Source of the DNA: Mycolicibacterium lutetiense
Lineage (GTDB): Bacteria > Actinomycetota > Actinomycetes > Mycobacteriales > Mycobacteriaceae
Length of the DNA: 64,000 nt
Direction of reading: 5' to 3'
Assembly (NCBI RefSeq): GCF_017876775.1
Contig: NZ_JAGIOP010000001.1
Coordinates: forward strand, 1,302,001 to 1,366,000
Shown here: positions 29,061 through 38,568 of the stretch, one piece after another
How positions within the stretch are numbered: the first letter of the stretch is position 1
How the letters are laid out: each line of letters begins with the position of its first letter
Position numbers and translations under genes: made by a program
Notes under the pieces: model-generated
Database searches by the model: none
The model's input: only the letters and a program-made list of their open reading frames with translations
Told to the model about the DNA's origin: nothing

Positions 29061-29935
29061 TGCCGCCCCGCCCTTCTCGCCTCGATCGCGGTGCGTTGTT
29101 TGGGATCGAGCACATCGCGCAGCCCGTCGCCGAACAGGTTGAACGCCAACACCATCACGAAGATCGCCGCGCCCGGAAACACCGCCATCCACCAGGCCAG
29201 CGTGACAAATCCCTGGGCATCGAAGATCATCCGGCCCAGCGACGGCTGCGGCGGCTGGATACCCAGTCCCAGAAACGACAGTGCGGCCTCGGCCAGGATC
29301 GCGAACGCCAGGGACAGGGAGAGCTGAACGATCAACGGACCGGCGATGTTCGGCAGGATGTGCCGGATCAGGATGTAGCCGTCACCGGTGCCCATGCTCC
29401 GTGACACCGCGACGAATGGTTCCACCCGCACGCCCAGCGCCGAGGCCCGGGCCACCCGCGCGAAGATCGGGATGTAGACGATCCCGATGGCCAGCATCGT
29501 GGTGGTGATGCCGGGGCCGAGGACCGCCACGATCGCCAGCGCGAGCAACAACACGGGAAAGGCGAACATCACGTCGACGACACGCATCACCACGGTATCG
29601 ATCCAGCCGCCCCGGTAACCGGCGAGCACACCGACCATCACGCCGATCCCCGCGGCCAGTGCCACCGAGACCACCGCGACCCGGAGCGACGCGGCGATCG
29701 CCACCAGCACCCGCGAGAACACGTCGCGGCCAAGCTCATCGGTGCCGAACCAGTGGGCGGCGCCGGGGCCCTGCAGCGCGCTGGGCACGTCGATGTCGTT
29801 GATGCCGTAGGGCGCGATCCAGGTGGCGGCGACCGCGATGACGAGCACGGCCAGAAGCAACCCGGCGCTGATCGCCGTCACCGGATTCGACAACAACAAC
29901 CGCCAGGACGGCACCCGCGACGTGGTGGACGTCAT
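29057..29935 (-). CDS. ABC importer permease, DppC type
   Basis: The 292-residue permease has six membrane helices and the binding-protein-dependent transport motif (EAA-like loop around A-A-L-S-F-L-G-L-G-I). The N-terminal F-G-T-D-E-L-G-R-D-V-F-S-R is typical of DppC/OppC. The ATG at 29935 overlaps the DppB-like stop as ATGA. It forms the membrane channel with the next gene upstream. Confidence 0.9.
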   Translation of the reverse strand: MTSTTSRVPSWRLLLSNPVTAISAGLLLAVLVIAVAATWIAPYGINDIDVPSALQGPGAAHWFGTDELGRDVFSRVLVAIAASLRVAVVSVALAAGIGVMVGVLAGYRGGWIDTVVMRVVDVMFAFPVLLLALAIVAVLGPGITTTMLAIGIVYIPIFARVARASALGVRVEPFVAVSRSMGTGDGYILIRHILPNIAGPLIVQLSLSLAFAILAEAALSFLGLGIQPPQPSLGRMIFDAQGFVTLAWWMAVFPGAAIFVMVLAFNLFGDGLRDVLDPKQRTAIEARRAGRQ

Positions 29936-30906
29936 GACAGCCGGATCCTCGGGTCGACGATCGCATACAGCACATCCACCAGCAGGTTGATCACCAGGAA
30001 CAACACCGCGATCAACAGCACCGCGCCCTGGATCACCGGATAGTCGCGTGCCGCAACGGAATTGAACACCAGCCGGCCAAGGCCGGGCCAGGCGAACACC
30101 ACTTCCACCACGATCACGCCTCCCAGGATCGTGGCCAACTGGATTCCGGTGATGGTCAACACCGGAAGCAGGGCGTTGCGCACGATGTGACGGAAGGTGA
30201 CGACCGGCGGCGGTAGGCCCTTCGACCGGGCGGTTCGGACATAACCCATGGCGGCGACCTCCAGCACCGCGGAGCGCACATAGCGCGTCATGATCGCGCC
30301 GGCCACCAGTCCGACCGTGAGTCCGGGCAGAACGATGTGGCGCAGCCAACCGCCCGGGTCAGTCAGGAGCGGCCGGTATCCCGAGGTCGGCAACCAGCCC
30401 AGCGTCGAGGCGAACAAACCGATCAGCAGGATGCCCAACCAGAAATCCGGTATCGATACGCCGAACTGGCTCGCGATCCGCACGAGCGCATCGCTGACCC
30501 GGCCCTCCCGCAGCGCCGCGAAGATCCCGGCGGGCAGCGCGATCGCCAGGGCGATGAGGATGCCGACCACCCCGAGGGATAACGTTGCCGGCAGTCGGTC
30601 GAGGAGGGTGACGGTGACCGGGTCGCCGTTGCGGAAACTGACCCCGAGATCACCGGTCAGTGCCGAGCCCAGATAGGAGAAGAACTGCTCGACGATGGGT
30701 CGGTCCATCCCGCTGGCCGCACGCAGTGCGTCGTAGGCCTGCGGGGTGTAGCGGGTGCCCAGGGCAATCCGGACCGGATCACCCGGCACCAGGTGCACCA
30801 AGGCAAATACCACAATCAGAACCCCGATGAGCACCACCGCCGAGTAGAGCAGCCGCCGACCCAGGAACGCCAGGATCGGAGAACTCCGCAATGCCTTCTT
30901 GGTCAC
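29932..30906 (-). CDS. ABC importer permease, DppB type
   Basis: The 324-residue permease begins F-L-G-R-R-L-L-Y-S and contains H-L-V-P-G-D-P near residue 38 and the late P-G-L-G-R-L segment, all typical of DppB/OppB. It starts at GTG 30906, overlapping the binding-protein stop as GTGA. Six membrane helices are evident. Confidence 0.9.
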   Translation of the reverse strand: MTKKALRSSPILAFLGRRLLYSAVVLIGVLIVVFALVHLVPGDPVRIALGTRYTPQAYDALRAASGMDRPIVEQFFSYLGSALTGDLGVSFRNGDPVTVTLLDRLPATLSLGVVGILIALAIALPAGIFAALREGRVSDALVRIASQFGVSIPDFWLGILLIGLFASTLGWLPTSGYRPLLTDPGGWLRHIVLPGLTVGLVAGAIMTRYVRSAVLEVAAMGYVRTARSKGLPPPVVTFRHIVRNALLPVLTITGIQLATILGGVIVVEVVFAWPGLGRLVFNSVAARDYPVIQGAVLLIAVLFLVINLLVDVLYAIVDPRIRLS

Positions 30907-32444
30907 CGGGTTTCCCCTCGGTCAAGATCGGCGGTGCGGAACCGGACGGCACCGTCGCGGCGCACCTGATACCCCGACAAATTGTCGGCCCAGGCCTGGA
31001 TCACCGACGGGTTGTACAGGTAGATGTAGCTGGCCTGATCCGCGATCCGGGTTGCAGCCTTGGCGTAGAGGTCTTTTCGCTTGGCGGCATCGGTTTCGGT
31101 GCGGCCGGCGTCGAGCAGCCGGTCGACCTCGGGGTCGGCGAACTTCTGGGCGTTGCTGGTGCCGTGCGAGTGATGCTGGGCGTAGTAGAAGTCGTCCGGG
31201 TCGATGTTGCCCAGCCAGCCCATCATCAGCATGTCGAAGTGGCCGGTGTTCTGCTCGTCCAGCCAGGTCGCGAAGTCCACGGTGCGGATGTTCACGGTGA
31301 TACCAAGCGGCGCAAGGTTGTCGGCGATGATCTGGGCTGCCGTCACCGTCTCGGGGTACTCACTGGTCACCAACATGTCCAGATCGTGCGGGGCGGCACC
31401 GGCTTCTCGGAGGAGGCCACGGGCTGTCTCTACGGAGTAGTCGTACCGGTGGTAATCGGTGAACCACGGACTGCCGCGCGGGATCGCGAGTTGATTGACT
31501 TCGGCGGTGCGGTAGCTGGTAGCCGCGGCGATCGCTTCCCGGTCGATGCCGTACGCGATGGCCTGACGCGCCCGGGGGTCGTTCCAAGGCGGCCGGGCCT
31601 CGTTGAGCGCCAGGTACCAGTAGTCGTTGCCCGGCGTGACCGCCAGCGTCAGCGAATCGTCGTTGCGCAACTGGGCTACCCGCTGTGGTGGTACCGCATC
31701 CGTCCAGTCGATCTCGCCGGCCTGCAGCGCCGAGAGCGCCGTCGTCGCCTCGGAGATGAACCGGAACGTCACCCCGGATACCGGGGGAGTCCCTCCCCAA
31801 TAGTTCGGGTTCACTTTCAGTGTGATCGAGTCGCCGCTGCGGCGTCCGGCGAACGAGAACGGGCCGGTGCCGATCGGATGGGTGGCGATCTGGCCGCTCT
31901 CGACATTGGCCCGTTGCACGATCGCCATCCCCTTGAACCCGCCGAGGTTGGTCAACAGGTTCGGGGTGGGATGGCGGACCGTGACCCGCACGGTCGCCGG
32001 ATCGAGCGCGGTGACGCTGCTGACCGCACTGAACTTGTCGACGTTGGTCAACTGCTCATCGATGATTCGCCGGTAGGAATACACCACGTCGTCAGCGGTC
32101 AGCGGTGTGCCGTCATGCCAGCGCACGCCGTCACGCAGGTGAAAGGTCCACGCCAGTTGGTCGTCGCTGACGTCCCAGGTTCGGGCCAGTGCCGGCCGCA
32201 TCTGCAGGTTCTCGTCCGGTTCGACCAGCGTGTCGAAGACGTTCTCCAGCACCTCGAACGAGAAGTAGGCACTGGTCCGGTGCGGGTCGAGTTGATCGGG
32301 TTCGCCCGCGATGGCCGCGATGAGGTTGCCCGACGCTTCGTCGCCCAGGTTGACGCGGCTGCCCGTCGAACACGCCGCCGAGCAGGCAGCCAGCAGGAAC
32401 ACCAGGACTGCTGCCAACGCTTTAGCCGCTGGTCGTGCGGTCAC
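30903..32444 (-). CDS. Solute-binding lipoprotein, family 5 (peptide/nickel type)
   Basis: This 513-residue exported SBP_bac_5 protein has a lipoprotein signal with cysteines near residues 21-25. The mature domain carries the hallmark D-G-V-R-W-H-D-G-T-P-L-T-A-D-D-V-V-Y-S segment. It captures a peptide or a related solute outside the membrane and delivers it to the two permeases. The start GTG 32444 has a GGAG site. It is the first of four genes joined by 4-base overlaps, in the dppA-B-C-D order. The ligand cannot be named from sequence. Confidence 0.9.
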   Translation of the reverse strand: MTARPAAKALAAVLVFLLAACSAACSTGSRVNLGDEASGNLIAAIAGEPDQLDPHRTSAYFSFEVLENVFDTLVEPDENLQMRPALARTWDVSDDQLAWTFHLRDGVRWHDGTPLTADDVVYSYRRIIDEQLTNVDKFSAVSSVTALDPATVRVTVRHPTPNLLTNLGGFKGMAIVQRANVESGQIATHPIGTGPFSFAGRRSGDSITLKVNPNYWGGTPPVSGVTFRFISEATTALSALQAGEIDWTDAVPPQRVAQLRNDDSLTLAVTPGNDYWYLALNEARPPWNDPRARQAIAYGIDREAIAAATSYRTAEVNQLAIPRGSPWFTDYHRYDYSVETARGLLREAGAAPHDLDMLVTSEYPETVTAAQIIADNLAPLGITVNIRTVDFATWLDEQNTGHFDMLMMGWLGNIDPDDFYYAQHHSHGTSNAQKFADPEVDRLLDAGRTETDAAKRKDLYAKAATRIADQASYIYLYNPSVIQAWADNLSGYQVRRDGAVRFRTADLDRGETR

Positions 32445-32573
32445 GATCTCTCCAGGATCACCGCGGGCGATCCGTTCGTGCGCTCACCCGCTAGGGCCGT
32501 CACATGGCCCGGTCTGAGGTGTCCCTACCCATACCGGTGACGGCGCTGATGAAGACTGCGATACTCACCCATT

Positions 32574-33113
32574 GTGACCTTCAAGCGCATGGCAGCAGCA
32601 GCCGCCCTGACAATCGCCGCCGCGACGGGGCTCGGTGTGGGGTCGGCGAGCCCGGCCCACGCAGAACCCGTGATGCAGGGTGTTTACAACTACACGCAGG
32701 AAGGGCTGGGTAATGAGACCTGGTCCATCTACCCGTCGTGCGTCCCGACGGTGGGCGATCTGCGTGAGCCTCTCGAACTGGCCGTGGCGTGCCGGTTGCA
32801 CGTCGAGTCGACACGTGGCACCAAGGGCGGCGACGCCCGGCTGACGGGCGGACAGTGGGTCTTTTCGACTGCGGTGCTCGAGGGCATCCAGTGCAAGGAC
32901 GGCAGCTGGGAGCCGATCAACGAGACCTACAAGTTCGACGACGTGGCGCTCACGGGCACCCGCAGCGTGGCCAACAACGAGGCCTGCGGCGGCACCCTGG
33001 CACCGGCGGTCCACACCTTTCCGTTCACGTTGAAATTCGATCGGCCCCTGCCGATTCCGAACAACCTTTATCCGATGAATTGTCAGACCTGGGGCCTGCG
33101 CTTGTGCATATGA
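32574..33113 (+). CDS. Small secreted protein of unknown function
   Basis: This 179-residue protein has a Sec signal peptide (cleavage expected after A-H-A near residue 30). The mature domain has paired cysteines (near 56, 73, 106, 138, 170, 178). It resembles mycobacterial secreted proteins of unknown function. The start is GTG 32574; an in-frame ATG at 32589 is possible. Its stop overlaps the start of the DUF4185 gene as ATGA, so the two products are made together. A functional link with arabinan processing is an inference. Confidence 0.7.
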   Translation: MTFKRMAAAAALTIAAATGLGVGSASPAHAEPVMQGVYNYTQEGLGNETWSIYPSCVPTVGDLREPLELAVACRLHVESTRGTKGGDARLTGGQWVFSTAVLEGIQCKDGSWEPINETYKFDDVALTGTRSVANNEACGGTLAPAVHTFPFTLKFDRPLPIPNNLYPMNCQTWGLRLCI

Positions 33114-34189
33114 GCGGTGCCGTCCCGCTGATCGATGGCAAGGTATGCGACATCACCGGTCCGGGACGCACTGACCGGTTCGGGGTGACCGCCACCGATC
33201 TGGGTGCGTCGATCATCGCGCCCAACGGCAAGTTGGTGTCGGTCTTCGGGGACACGTTCTCCGGCAGTCGTGTCGGGAAGGGCGACTGGCGCTCACCGGT
33301 GGTCCTGATCGGCACCGGCGACGCCAACCACGAGATCGTCTACGAATCCGCCGGGGGAGCAGACCCCGAGTACGCGCGGCAGCTGTGGCACTACCTCCAC
33401 GACGACGAGGCATCCGGGTGGCGGCGCGGTGGCATCAGCACCGTGATCCCGTCGGATCTGCTGCGGGTCGGCGACTCGCTGTACCTGCACGCGATCGTCA
33501 ATCATGGCTTCGGCACGGTCATCTGGACCGAGATATGGCGCTCCGACGACAGCGGGGTGTCATGGACCCATCTGGGTGAAGAGGCGAAGTTCCCGGCGGA
33601 TCTGCACGATGGCCATGCCCAATGCTGGTCGTGGGACTTCGATCCCCACGACGGTTGGGTGTACGTGGTGGCAACGGGATTCCAACGGGACAAGGGCATC
33701 ATCCTGATGCGGGTCCGCCCCGATCAGATCGGCCGACGGTCGCAGTACTCCAGCTGGGGGTTCGCCAACGGACGGTGGCAGTGGGGGCGTCAGGCCACGC
33801 CGATCACCCCGCCGGACGAGACGTGGGGTGAGCTGACCTTCCGCCGCACCGCTCCGGGCAGATGGGTGCTAGGCGGATTCCTGGCGTCGTCCTACGCACT
33901 GGGCTACCGGGTGGTGTCCTCTCCGGTGGCCAACATGTACACCACCGGAGTCCAGACACCGATCACCGGATCGTCGTGGGACGCCGAGGACCACGCGGAC
34001 AGCAAGGTAGCCCAGTTGTACGGCGGCTACCTGCTGCCGGGCTCCCGCTTCGGCATCACCGGCGGTGTCGGACTGGTGGTCTCACAGTGGCGCACGGACA
34101 CCGGGTGGCCCTACCGGGCAATGCAATTCAAGTCGAAGCTGAAGGACACGTCCAAGAAGCCGCAGCGGCCGGATCCGATCAACCTGTGA
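33110..34189 (+). CDS. DUF4185 (GH183-like) protein without signal peptide
   Basis: This 359-residue beta-propeller-like protein belongs to the DUF4185 family. The conserved acidic pair is visible in T-D-L-G-A (about 29-33) and F-G-D-T-F-S-G (about 44-50). DUF4185 members from mycobacteria have been described as endo-D-arabinanases (family GH183) that act on arabinogalactan and lipoarabinomannan. The start ATG 33110 overlaps the stop of the secreted-protein gene. No signal peptide is present, so either it acts in the cytoplasm or it is exported by another route. A second, exported DUF4185 gene lies at 54067-56337. Confidence 0.78.
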   Translation: MSGAVPLIDGKVCDITGPGRTDRFGVTATDLGASIIAPNGKLVSVFGDTFSGSRVGKGDWRSPVVLIGTGDANHEIVYESAGGADPEYARQLWHYLHDDEASGWRRGGISTVIPSDLLRVGDSLYLHAIVNHGFGTVIWTEIWRSDDSGVSWTHLGEEAKFPADLHDGHAQCWSWDFDPHDGWVYVVATGFQRDKGIILMRVRPDQIGRRSQYSSWGFANGRWQWGRQATPITPPDETWGELTFRRTAPGRWVLGGFLASSYALGYRVVSSPVANMYTTGVQTPITGSSWDAEDHADSKVAQLYGGYLLPGSRFGITGGVGLVVSQWRTDTGWPYRAMQFKSKLKDTSKKPQRPDPINL

Positions 34190-34193
34190 GCGA

Positions 34194-34940
34194 TCAGGCG
34201 GTAAAGCCGCCGTCGACGTTCCAGTTCGCCCCGGTGACGTAGCCCGACTCCGGGCCGGCCAGGAAGCTCACCACGGCCGCGATGTCGCTGGTATGCCCGT
34301 AGCGTCCCAGCGCGGTCGTTTGCCTTACGACATCGGCGAATTCACCTTCGTCAGGGTTCATGTCGGTGGCGATCGGACCCGGTTGCACGTTGTTGACGGT
34401 GATGCCGCGGGGCCCAAGGTCACGTGCCAGCGCGCGCGTCAGGGAGGAAACCGCCCCCTTGGTCATCGCGTACACGGCGGTTCCACCGGTGGGCACCCGA
34501 TCGGCGTTGATGCTGCCGATGTTGATGATCCGGGACCCCTGACCGAGATGGCTGACCGCAGCGCGGATGGCCGAGTACACCCCACCGATGTTGATGGCGA
34601 CCAGCCGGTCGAACTGCTCCTGCGGGAACTCGTCGATCGGTGCCAGGTAGGCGGTTCCGGCATTGTTGACCAGCACGTCCAATCCGCCGAGCGCACCCAC
34701 CGCCTCCTCGACGGCATTCGACACCTGTGCCGGATCGGCGCTGTCAGCCTGGATCGCGACGACCTTCGCGCCGTCTGCGCTCAACTCGGCGACCAGCTTG
34801 TCGGCCTCGGCGGCAGAGGCCCCGTAGGTGAACGCCACCGCGGCGCCGTCAGCGGCGAGCCGCCGCACGATCCCTGCGCCGATTCCGCGGGATCCGCCGG
34901 TCACCAGTGCGCGTCGTCCGGCCAGTGTGGTTGTGCTCAT
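34194..34940 (-). CDS. SDR-family oxidoreductase (3-oxoacyl-reductase-like)
   Basis: The 248-residue short-chain dehydrogenase shows T-G-G-S-R-G-I-G (15-22), N-N-A-G, a Ser in I-G-S-I-N, Y-A-M-T-K and a D-G-G-F C-terminus. This is the classical FabG-like layout, and the substrate is unknown. It is convergent with the DUF4185 gene (4-base gap) and stands alone on its strand. Confidence 0.87.
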   Translation of the reverse strand: MSTTTLAGRRALVTGGSRGIGAGIVRRLAADGAAVAFTYGASAAEADKLVAELSADGAKVVAIQADSADPAQVSNAVEEAVGALGGLDVLVNNAGTAYLAPIDEFPQEQFDRLVAINIGGVYSAIRAAVSHLGQGSRIINIGSINADRVPTGGTAVYAMTKGAVSSLTRALARDLGPRGITVNNVQPGPIATDMNPDEGEFADVVRQTTALGRYGHTSDIAAVVSFLAGPESGYVTGANWNVDGGFTA

Positions 34941-35110
34941 CGGAGTCCCTCTCGTGGTGAGTTCGAAGCTGTGCGAACCGATCGATTACTAAGGACATGC
35001 GGCCGCACGATATCGATGCCGGGTGTGACCGGTATCACCGTGCGAACATCTGCCGACGGGCTGGCCGGAACCGCCACGGGGAGCTAGGTAGTACACCTAA
35101 GGTGAACGCC

Positions 35111-36184
35111 GTGACGAAACGAGTTGTGGTCTGGGGCACCGGTTTTGTGGGCAGTATGGTGATCGCCGAGATCGTCAAACATCCCTTGTTCGAGCTGGTG
35201 GGGGTGGGTGTCAGCAATCCGGAGAAGGTGGGCCGCGACGTCGGCGAGATCTGTGGCCTGGGCGCCCCGGTCGGTATCACCGCGACCGACGATATCGACG
35301 CACTGATCGCGTTGAAGCCCGATGCGCTGGTCCACTACGGGCCGACCGCCGCCCACGCCGACGTCAACATCGACGTCATCACCCGGTTCCTGCGGGCCGG
35401 CATCGATGTCTGTTCCACCGCGATGACCCCCTGGGTGTGGCCCAAGATGCACCTCAACCCGCCCAACTGGATCGAGCCCATCACCGAGGCGTGCGAGGCC
35501 GGCGGGGCGTCGTGCTTCACCACCGGGATCGACCCGGGTTTCGCCAACGACCTGTTCCCGATGACCCTGATGGGCCTGTGTTCGGAGGTGCGTCAGGTGC
35601 GGGCATCAGAACTCCTGGACTACACCAATTACACCGGCGACTACGAGTTCGAGATGGGCATCGGCAAACCGCCTGAGCACCGCGCCCTGCTGGAGAACCC
35701 GGACATCCTGATCTTCGCCTGGGGCGCAACGGTTCCGATGATCGCGCACGCCGCGGGGATCGAACTCGACGAGATCACCACCACGTGGGACAAATGGATC
35801 ACCCCGGACGAACGCAAGTCGGCCAAGGGCATCATCCCGGCCGGCAACGTCGCTGCGGTGCGGTTCACGATCAACGGTGTCTACCGCGGCGAGAACCGGA
35901 TCCAGCTCGAGCACGTCAACCGGATCGGCCTGGACGCGGCACCGGACTGGCCGTCGGGAATCGACAACGACGTCTACCGCGTCGACATCGAGGGCACTCC
36001 GAGCATCTCCCAGGAGACCGCGTTCCGGTTCACCGACTGCTCCGGCCGCGATGCCGCCGCCGCGGGCTGCCTGGCCACCGGCCTGCGCGCCCTCAATGCC
36101 GTACCCGCGGTGAATCAACATTTGCCCGGATGGGTCACACCTCTGGATCTACCGCTGATTCCAGGGTTCGGCACCATTCGCTAG
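35111..36184 (+). CDS. Dihydrodipicolinate-reductase-like NAD(P)-dependent dehydrogenase
   Basis: The 357-residue protein has an N-terminal Rossmann domain (V-V-V-W-G-T-G-F-V-G, about 5-14) and a C-terminal domain of the DAP-dehydrogenase-like type (PF19328). Mycobacteria carry many such proteins, often annotated as dihydrodipicolinate reductase, near lipid or steroid genes; true substrates are unknown. The start is set at GTG 35111, with AAGG eight bases upstream. GTG 35102 is an alternative adding three residues. Confidence 0.8.
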   Translation: MTKRVVVWGTGFVGSMVIAEIVKHPLFELVGVGVSNPEKVGRDVGEICGLGAPVGITATDDIDALIALKPDALVHYGPTAAHADVNIDVITRFLRAGIDVCSTAMTPWVWPKMHLNPPNWIEPITEACEAGGASCFTTGIDPGFANDLFPMTLMGLCSEVRQVRASELLDYTNYTGDYEFEMGIGKPPEHRALLENPDILIFAWGATVPMIAHAAGIELDEITTTWDKWITPDERKSAKGIIPAGNVAAVRFTINGVYRGENRIQLEHVNRIGLDAAPDWPSGIDNDVYRVDIEGTPSISQETAFRFTDCSGRDAAAAGCLATGLRALNAVPAVNQHLPGWVTPLDLPLIPGFGTIR

Positions 36185-36247
36185 GTAACGCGCGCCGCGT
36201 CAAACGAGATGGACTACCGGATAGGGTTCTTCTCGAAACGGGGTGAC

Positions 36248-38086
36248 ATGGCTGACGGGATCGGGTTGTCGATCGGATCGACAAACCTCACAGCGGTAGT
36301 GGTGGGCCGCGCCGCGGTGACGCGGTCGCCGGTGCTGACGCTCTTCCCGCATCGGGCTGCCGAAGTGGGGGTACCCAGCGAGAACCCCAACCTGAACGAG
36401 CGCGGTCTGATCCTCACCGACTTCGTCGAACGGGTGGGGGACCCGGTCGGGATGCTCGCCCCCGACGGCTCGTCGCACCGGGGCGAGACCGTGCTGGCCG
36501 ACGCCTTGGCGGCGCTGCTCCGCGCCCTGACCGGGGGACGACCACCCGCCGATCCGATCACCGTCACCCATCCCGCGCATTGGCGGCCGAACCAGGTCGA
36601 GGCGCTGCGCACCGAGCTGGCGGCTGTCGGCGGTTTCGGTGATCCGGTGCTGGTGCCCGACGCGGTGGCAGCGCTGGTCGCACTCCAGGACAACCCCGGG
36701 GTGCCGACGCGTGGCGTGATCGCGGTGTGTGACTTCGGGGGCAGCGGAACCAGCATCACCCTCGCCGACGCGGACAACGGGTATAGGCCGATTGCCCCGA
36801 CCATTCGGCATTCCGACCTGTCCGGTGACCTGATCGACCAGGGTCTGCTCACCCATGTGGTGAACGACCTGTCCGCCGCCGGGTCGATCGATCTGGCCAG
36901 CACCTCGGCGATCGGCTCGCTCGGTCGTCTGCGCACCGAATGCCGGCGCGGCAAAGAACGGCTGTCCACCGAATCCGTCACGGCGCTGGTCGCCGAACTG
37001 CCGGGGCACCGCAGCGACGTACGGCTGAACCGCAACGAACTCGATGACGTGCTCGCCCAACCGCTGCGCGAGTTCATGTCCGTCCTTGGGGGTGCGATAG
37101 AGCGCACCGGGTTGCGCACCGGCGAGCTGGTGGCGGTGGCCTCCACCGGCGGGGGCGCCCGGATCCCCGCGATCACGACGACGCTGTCCGAACACCTCCG
37201 CCTGCCGGTCATCACCGCGGCCCAGCCGGAGCTGACCCCGGCCATCGGCGGTGGCCTGATCGCGGTGCGCGGCACCGTGGAGGACGGGAGAACCGCCATG
37301 GCCCCGGCGTCGGCGGCAGCCCCGCCAACGCAGGCCGCGGCTTTGGTGGCGCCCGAACCTCCGGCGGCGTCGCAGGCGTTGGCCTGGTCGGATGCTGAGC
37401 ACCTGCCTGACGTCGCGCCGGTCGATGACTACCGCGCCGAGGAATACGGCGACGATTACGGGGCCGACTTCGACACCGGATTGGACACTGGATTCGACGC
37501 CGCAGGCGGACGGACCACGGCGCGACCTCAACTCGAGTTCGGCGATCGCGAGCTGACCGAACGCGACGAGATCGCAGCCCGGCCCTGGTATCGCCGTCCG
37601 CCCGTGATTCTGGGTGCCGGCGCCGCCGCCGTGCTGGTTGTCGTCCTGGCGGCGTTGGTGACTGTTATGGGGAGCGACGAGCCCACCCGTCCGGCGTCGA
37701 CCTCCAAGGCAGTCACGTCGACGACGGCGGCCCCGGACGAGCAGGCGCCTGCCGTGCCGGTCGACGAACCCGTCACCGACCAGGCACCGCAGACCGTCAC
37801 GCACGAGGCGCCGGCCCCGCACACCGTGACCCAGACGGTCGAGCAGCCCGCTCCAGAGGCTCCGCCGGTGACGCAGGACCCGCCGCCCGCCGAGACGACG
37901 CCTACACCGACGACGACGGAAGCGCCGCCGACGACCACGCAGCCGCCGACCACCACGCAGCCGCCCACGACCACCACGCAGGCGCCGACCACCACTCAGG
38001 CGCCCTGGAGTCCCACCGCCCCGTATCCGACGATCCCCGGCCTACCGTGGGTGCCGGCGCCGGGTGGCGGTCATACCGGGGGCTGA
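36248..38086 (+). CDS. Hsp70-like membrane protein with Pro/Thr-rich tail (Rv0312/Rv2264c type)
   Basis: This is a 612-residue protein. The N-terminal actin/Hsp70-like ATPase fold (about 1-350) has phosphate motifs G-L-S-I-G-S-T-N, C-D-F-G-G-S-G-T and S-T-G-G-G-A-R. An acidic linker and one membrane helix (about 455-475) follow, then a proline/threonine tail with repeats such as T-T-T-Q-P-P. No Hsp70 substrate-binding domain is present. It resembles the M. tuberculosis proline-rich proteins Rv0312 and Rv2264c, whose role is unknown. With the tail outside and the ATPase inside, it could sense or organise the envelope. The start ATG 36248 is preferred to a longer frame. Confidence 0.78.
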   Translation: MADGIGLSIGSTNLTAVVVGRAAVTRSPVLTLFPHRAAEVGVPSENPNLNERGLILTDFVERVGDPVGMLAPDGSSHRGETVLADALAALLRALTGGRPPADPITVTHPAHWRPNQVEALRTELAAVGGFGDPVLVPDAVAALVALQDNPGVPTRGVIAVCDFGGSGTSITLADADNGYRPIAPTIRHSDLSGDLIDQGLLTHVVNDLSAAGSIDLASTSAIGSLGRLRTECRRGKERLSTESVTALVAELPGHRSDVRLNRNELDDVLAQPLREFMSVLGGAIERTGLRTGELVAVASTGGGARIPAITTTLSEHLRLPVITAAQPELTPAIGGGLIAVRGTVEDGRTAMAPASAAAPPTQAAALVAPEPPAASQALAWSDAEHLPDVAPVDDYRAEEYGDDYGADFDTGLDTGFDAAGGRTTARPQLEFGDRELTERDEIAARPWYRRPPVILGAGAAAVLVVVLAALVTVMGSDEPTRPASTSKAVTSTTAAPDEQAPAVPVDEPVTDQAPQTVTHEAPAPHTVTQTVEQPAPEAPPVTQDPPPAETTPTPTTTEAPPTTTQPPTTTQPPTTTTQAPTTTQAPWSPTAPYPTIPGLPWVPAPGGGHTGG

Positions 38087-38107
38087 CGTTTCACGTCGGC
38101 GTGCGGG

Positions 38108-38467
38108 CTAGGTGCAGCAGTTCGGGTCGAGCACCACGCATAAGGCCTGCAGGGCTTCGGGTTTCACCCGGTGAAAGACGTTCATGCCGCGCCGATCGGA
38201 GATCACCAACCCGGCCTTGCGGAGTTGGCCCAGGTGATGGCTGACCGTGGATTCGGCTAGGCCGAGCACCGCGGCGAGATCCCCGCTGGTCTCCTCCCCG
38301 GGGCGCGAACTGAACAACAGCGACGTGATCTTCACCCGCACCGGGTCGGCCAGGGCTTTCAGCCGCATAGCCACCTCCAGCGCATCGGCGTCGCTGAGCG
38401 GCCCGGCGGCCACCGGAGCGCAGCACACCGGGGCGGACATGTCGATCACGGGCAGCGCTTTGGGCAT
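38108..38467 (-). CDS. arsR: ArsR-family metalloid sensor repressor (first copy)
   Basis: This 119-residue winged-helix repressor has A-L-A-D-P-V-R at the start of the DNA-binding core and S-T-V-S-H-H-L as recognition helix. Cysteines lie in a pair at 15-16 and a second pair near the C-terminus (N-C-C-T), with one more in the last helix. The usual alpha-3 C-V-C motif of E. coli-type ArsR is missing. The N-terminal pair is reminiscent of Corynebacterium ArsR. It is divergent from arsI and should repress both from the operator at 38490-38545. Confidence 0.88.
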   Translation of the reverse strand: MPKALPVIDMSAPVCCAPVAAGPLSDADALEVAMRLKALADPVRVKITSLLFSSRPGEETSGDLAAVLGLAESTVSHHLGQLRKAGLVISDRRGMNVFHRVKPEALQALCVVLDPNCCT

Positions 38468-38489
38468 GGCATCTATCTTGCCACAGTTC

Positions 38490-38545
38490 TTGACATATAT
38501 CGAAAAGGTGGCATTCTAGCGTGACGCGTCAGTTCGATATATGTC
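38490..38545. promoter_or_regulatory. Divergent arsR/arsI promoter with ArsR operator arms
   Basis: GACATATATCGAA (38492-38504) and its exact inverse TTCGATATATGTC (38533-38545) lie 28 bases apart. A TTGACA (38490-38495) and ATTCTA (38513-38518) with 17-base spacing form a plausible promoter toward arsI. TAGAAT on the minus strand at the same place could be the -10 toward arsR. Repressor bound to both arms would cover both promoters. Confidence 0.7.
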
Positions 38546-38568
38546 TCAGCCCTAGTGGGAGGTTCCTC

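Noticed and set aside
36200..37822. Minus-strand frame of 540 codons opposite the Hsp70-like gene
   Set aside because: It mirrors the real gene's codon periodicity and has no recognisable domain.
37880..38020. CRISPR-like or tandem DNA repeat in the 3' part of the Hsp70-like gene
   Set aside because: The repeats encode a Pro/Thr-rich tail in frame (units like T-T-T-Q-P-P); there are no spacers.
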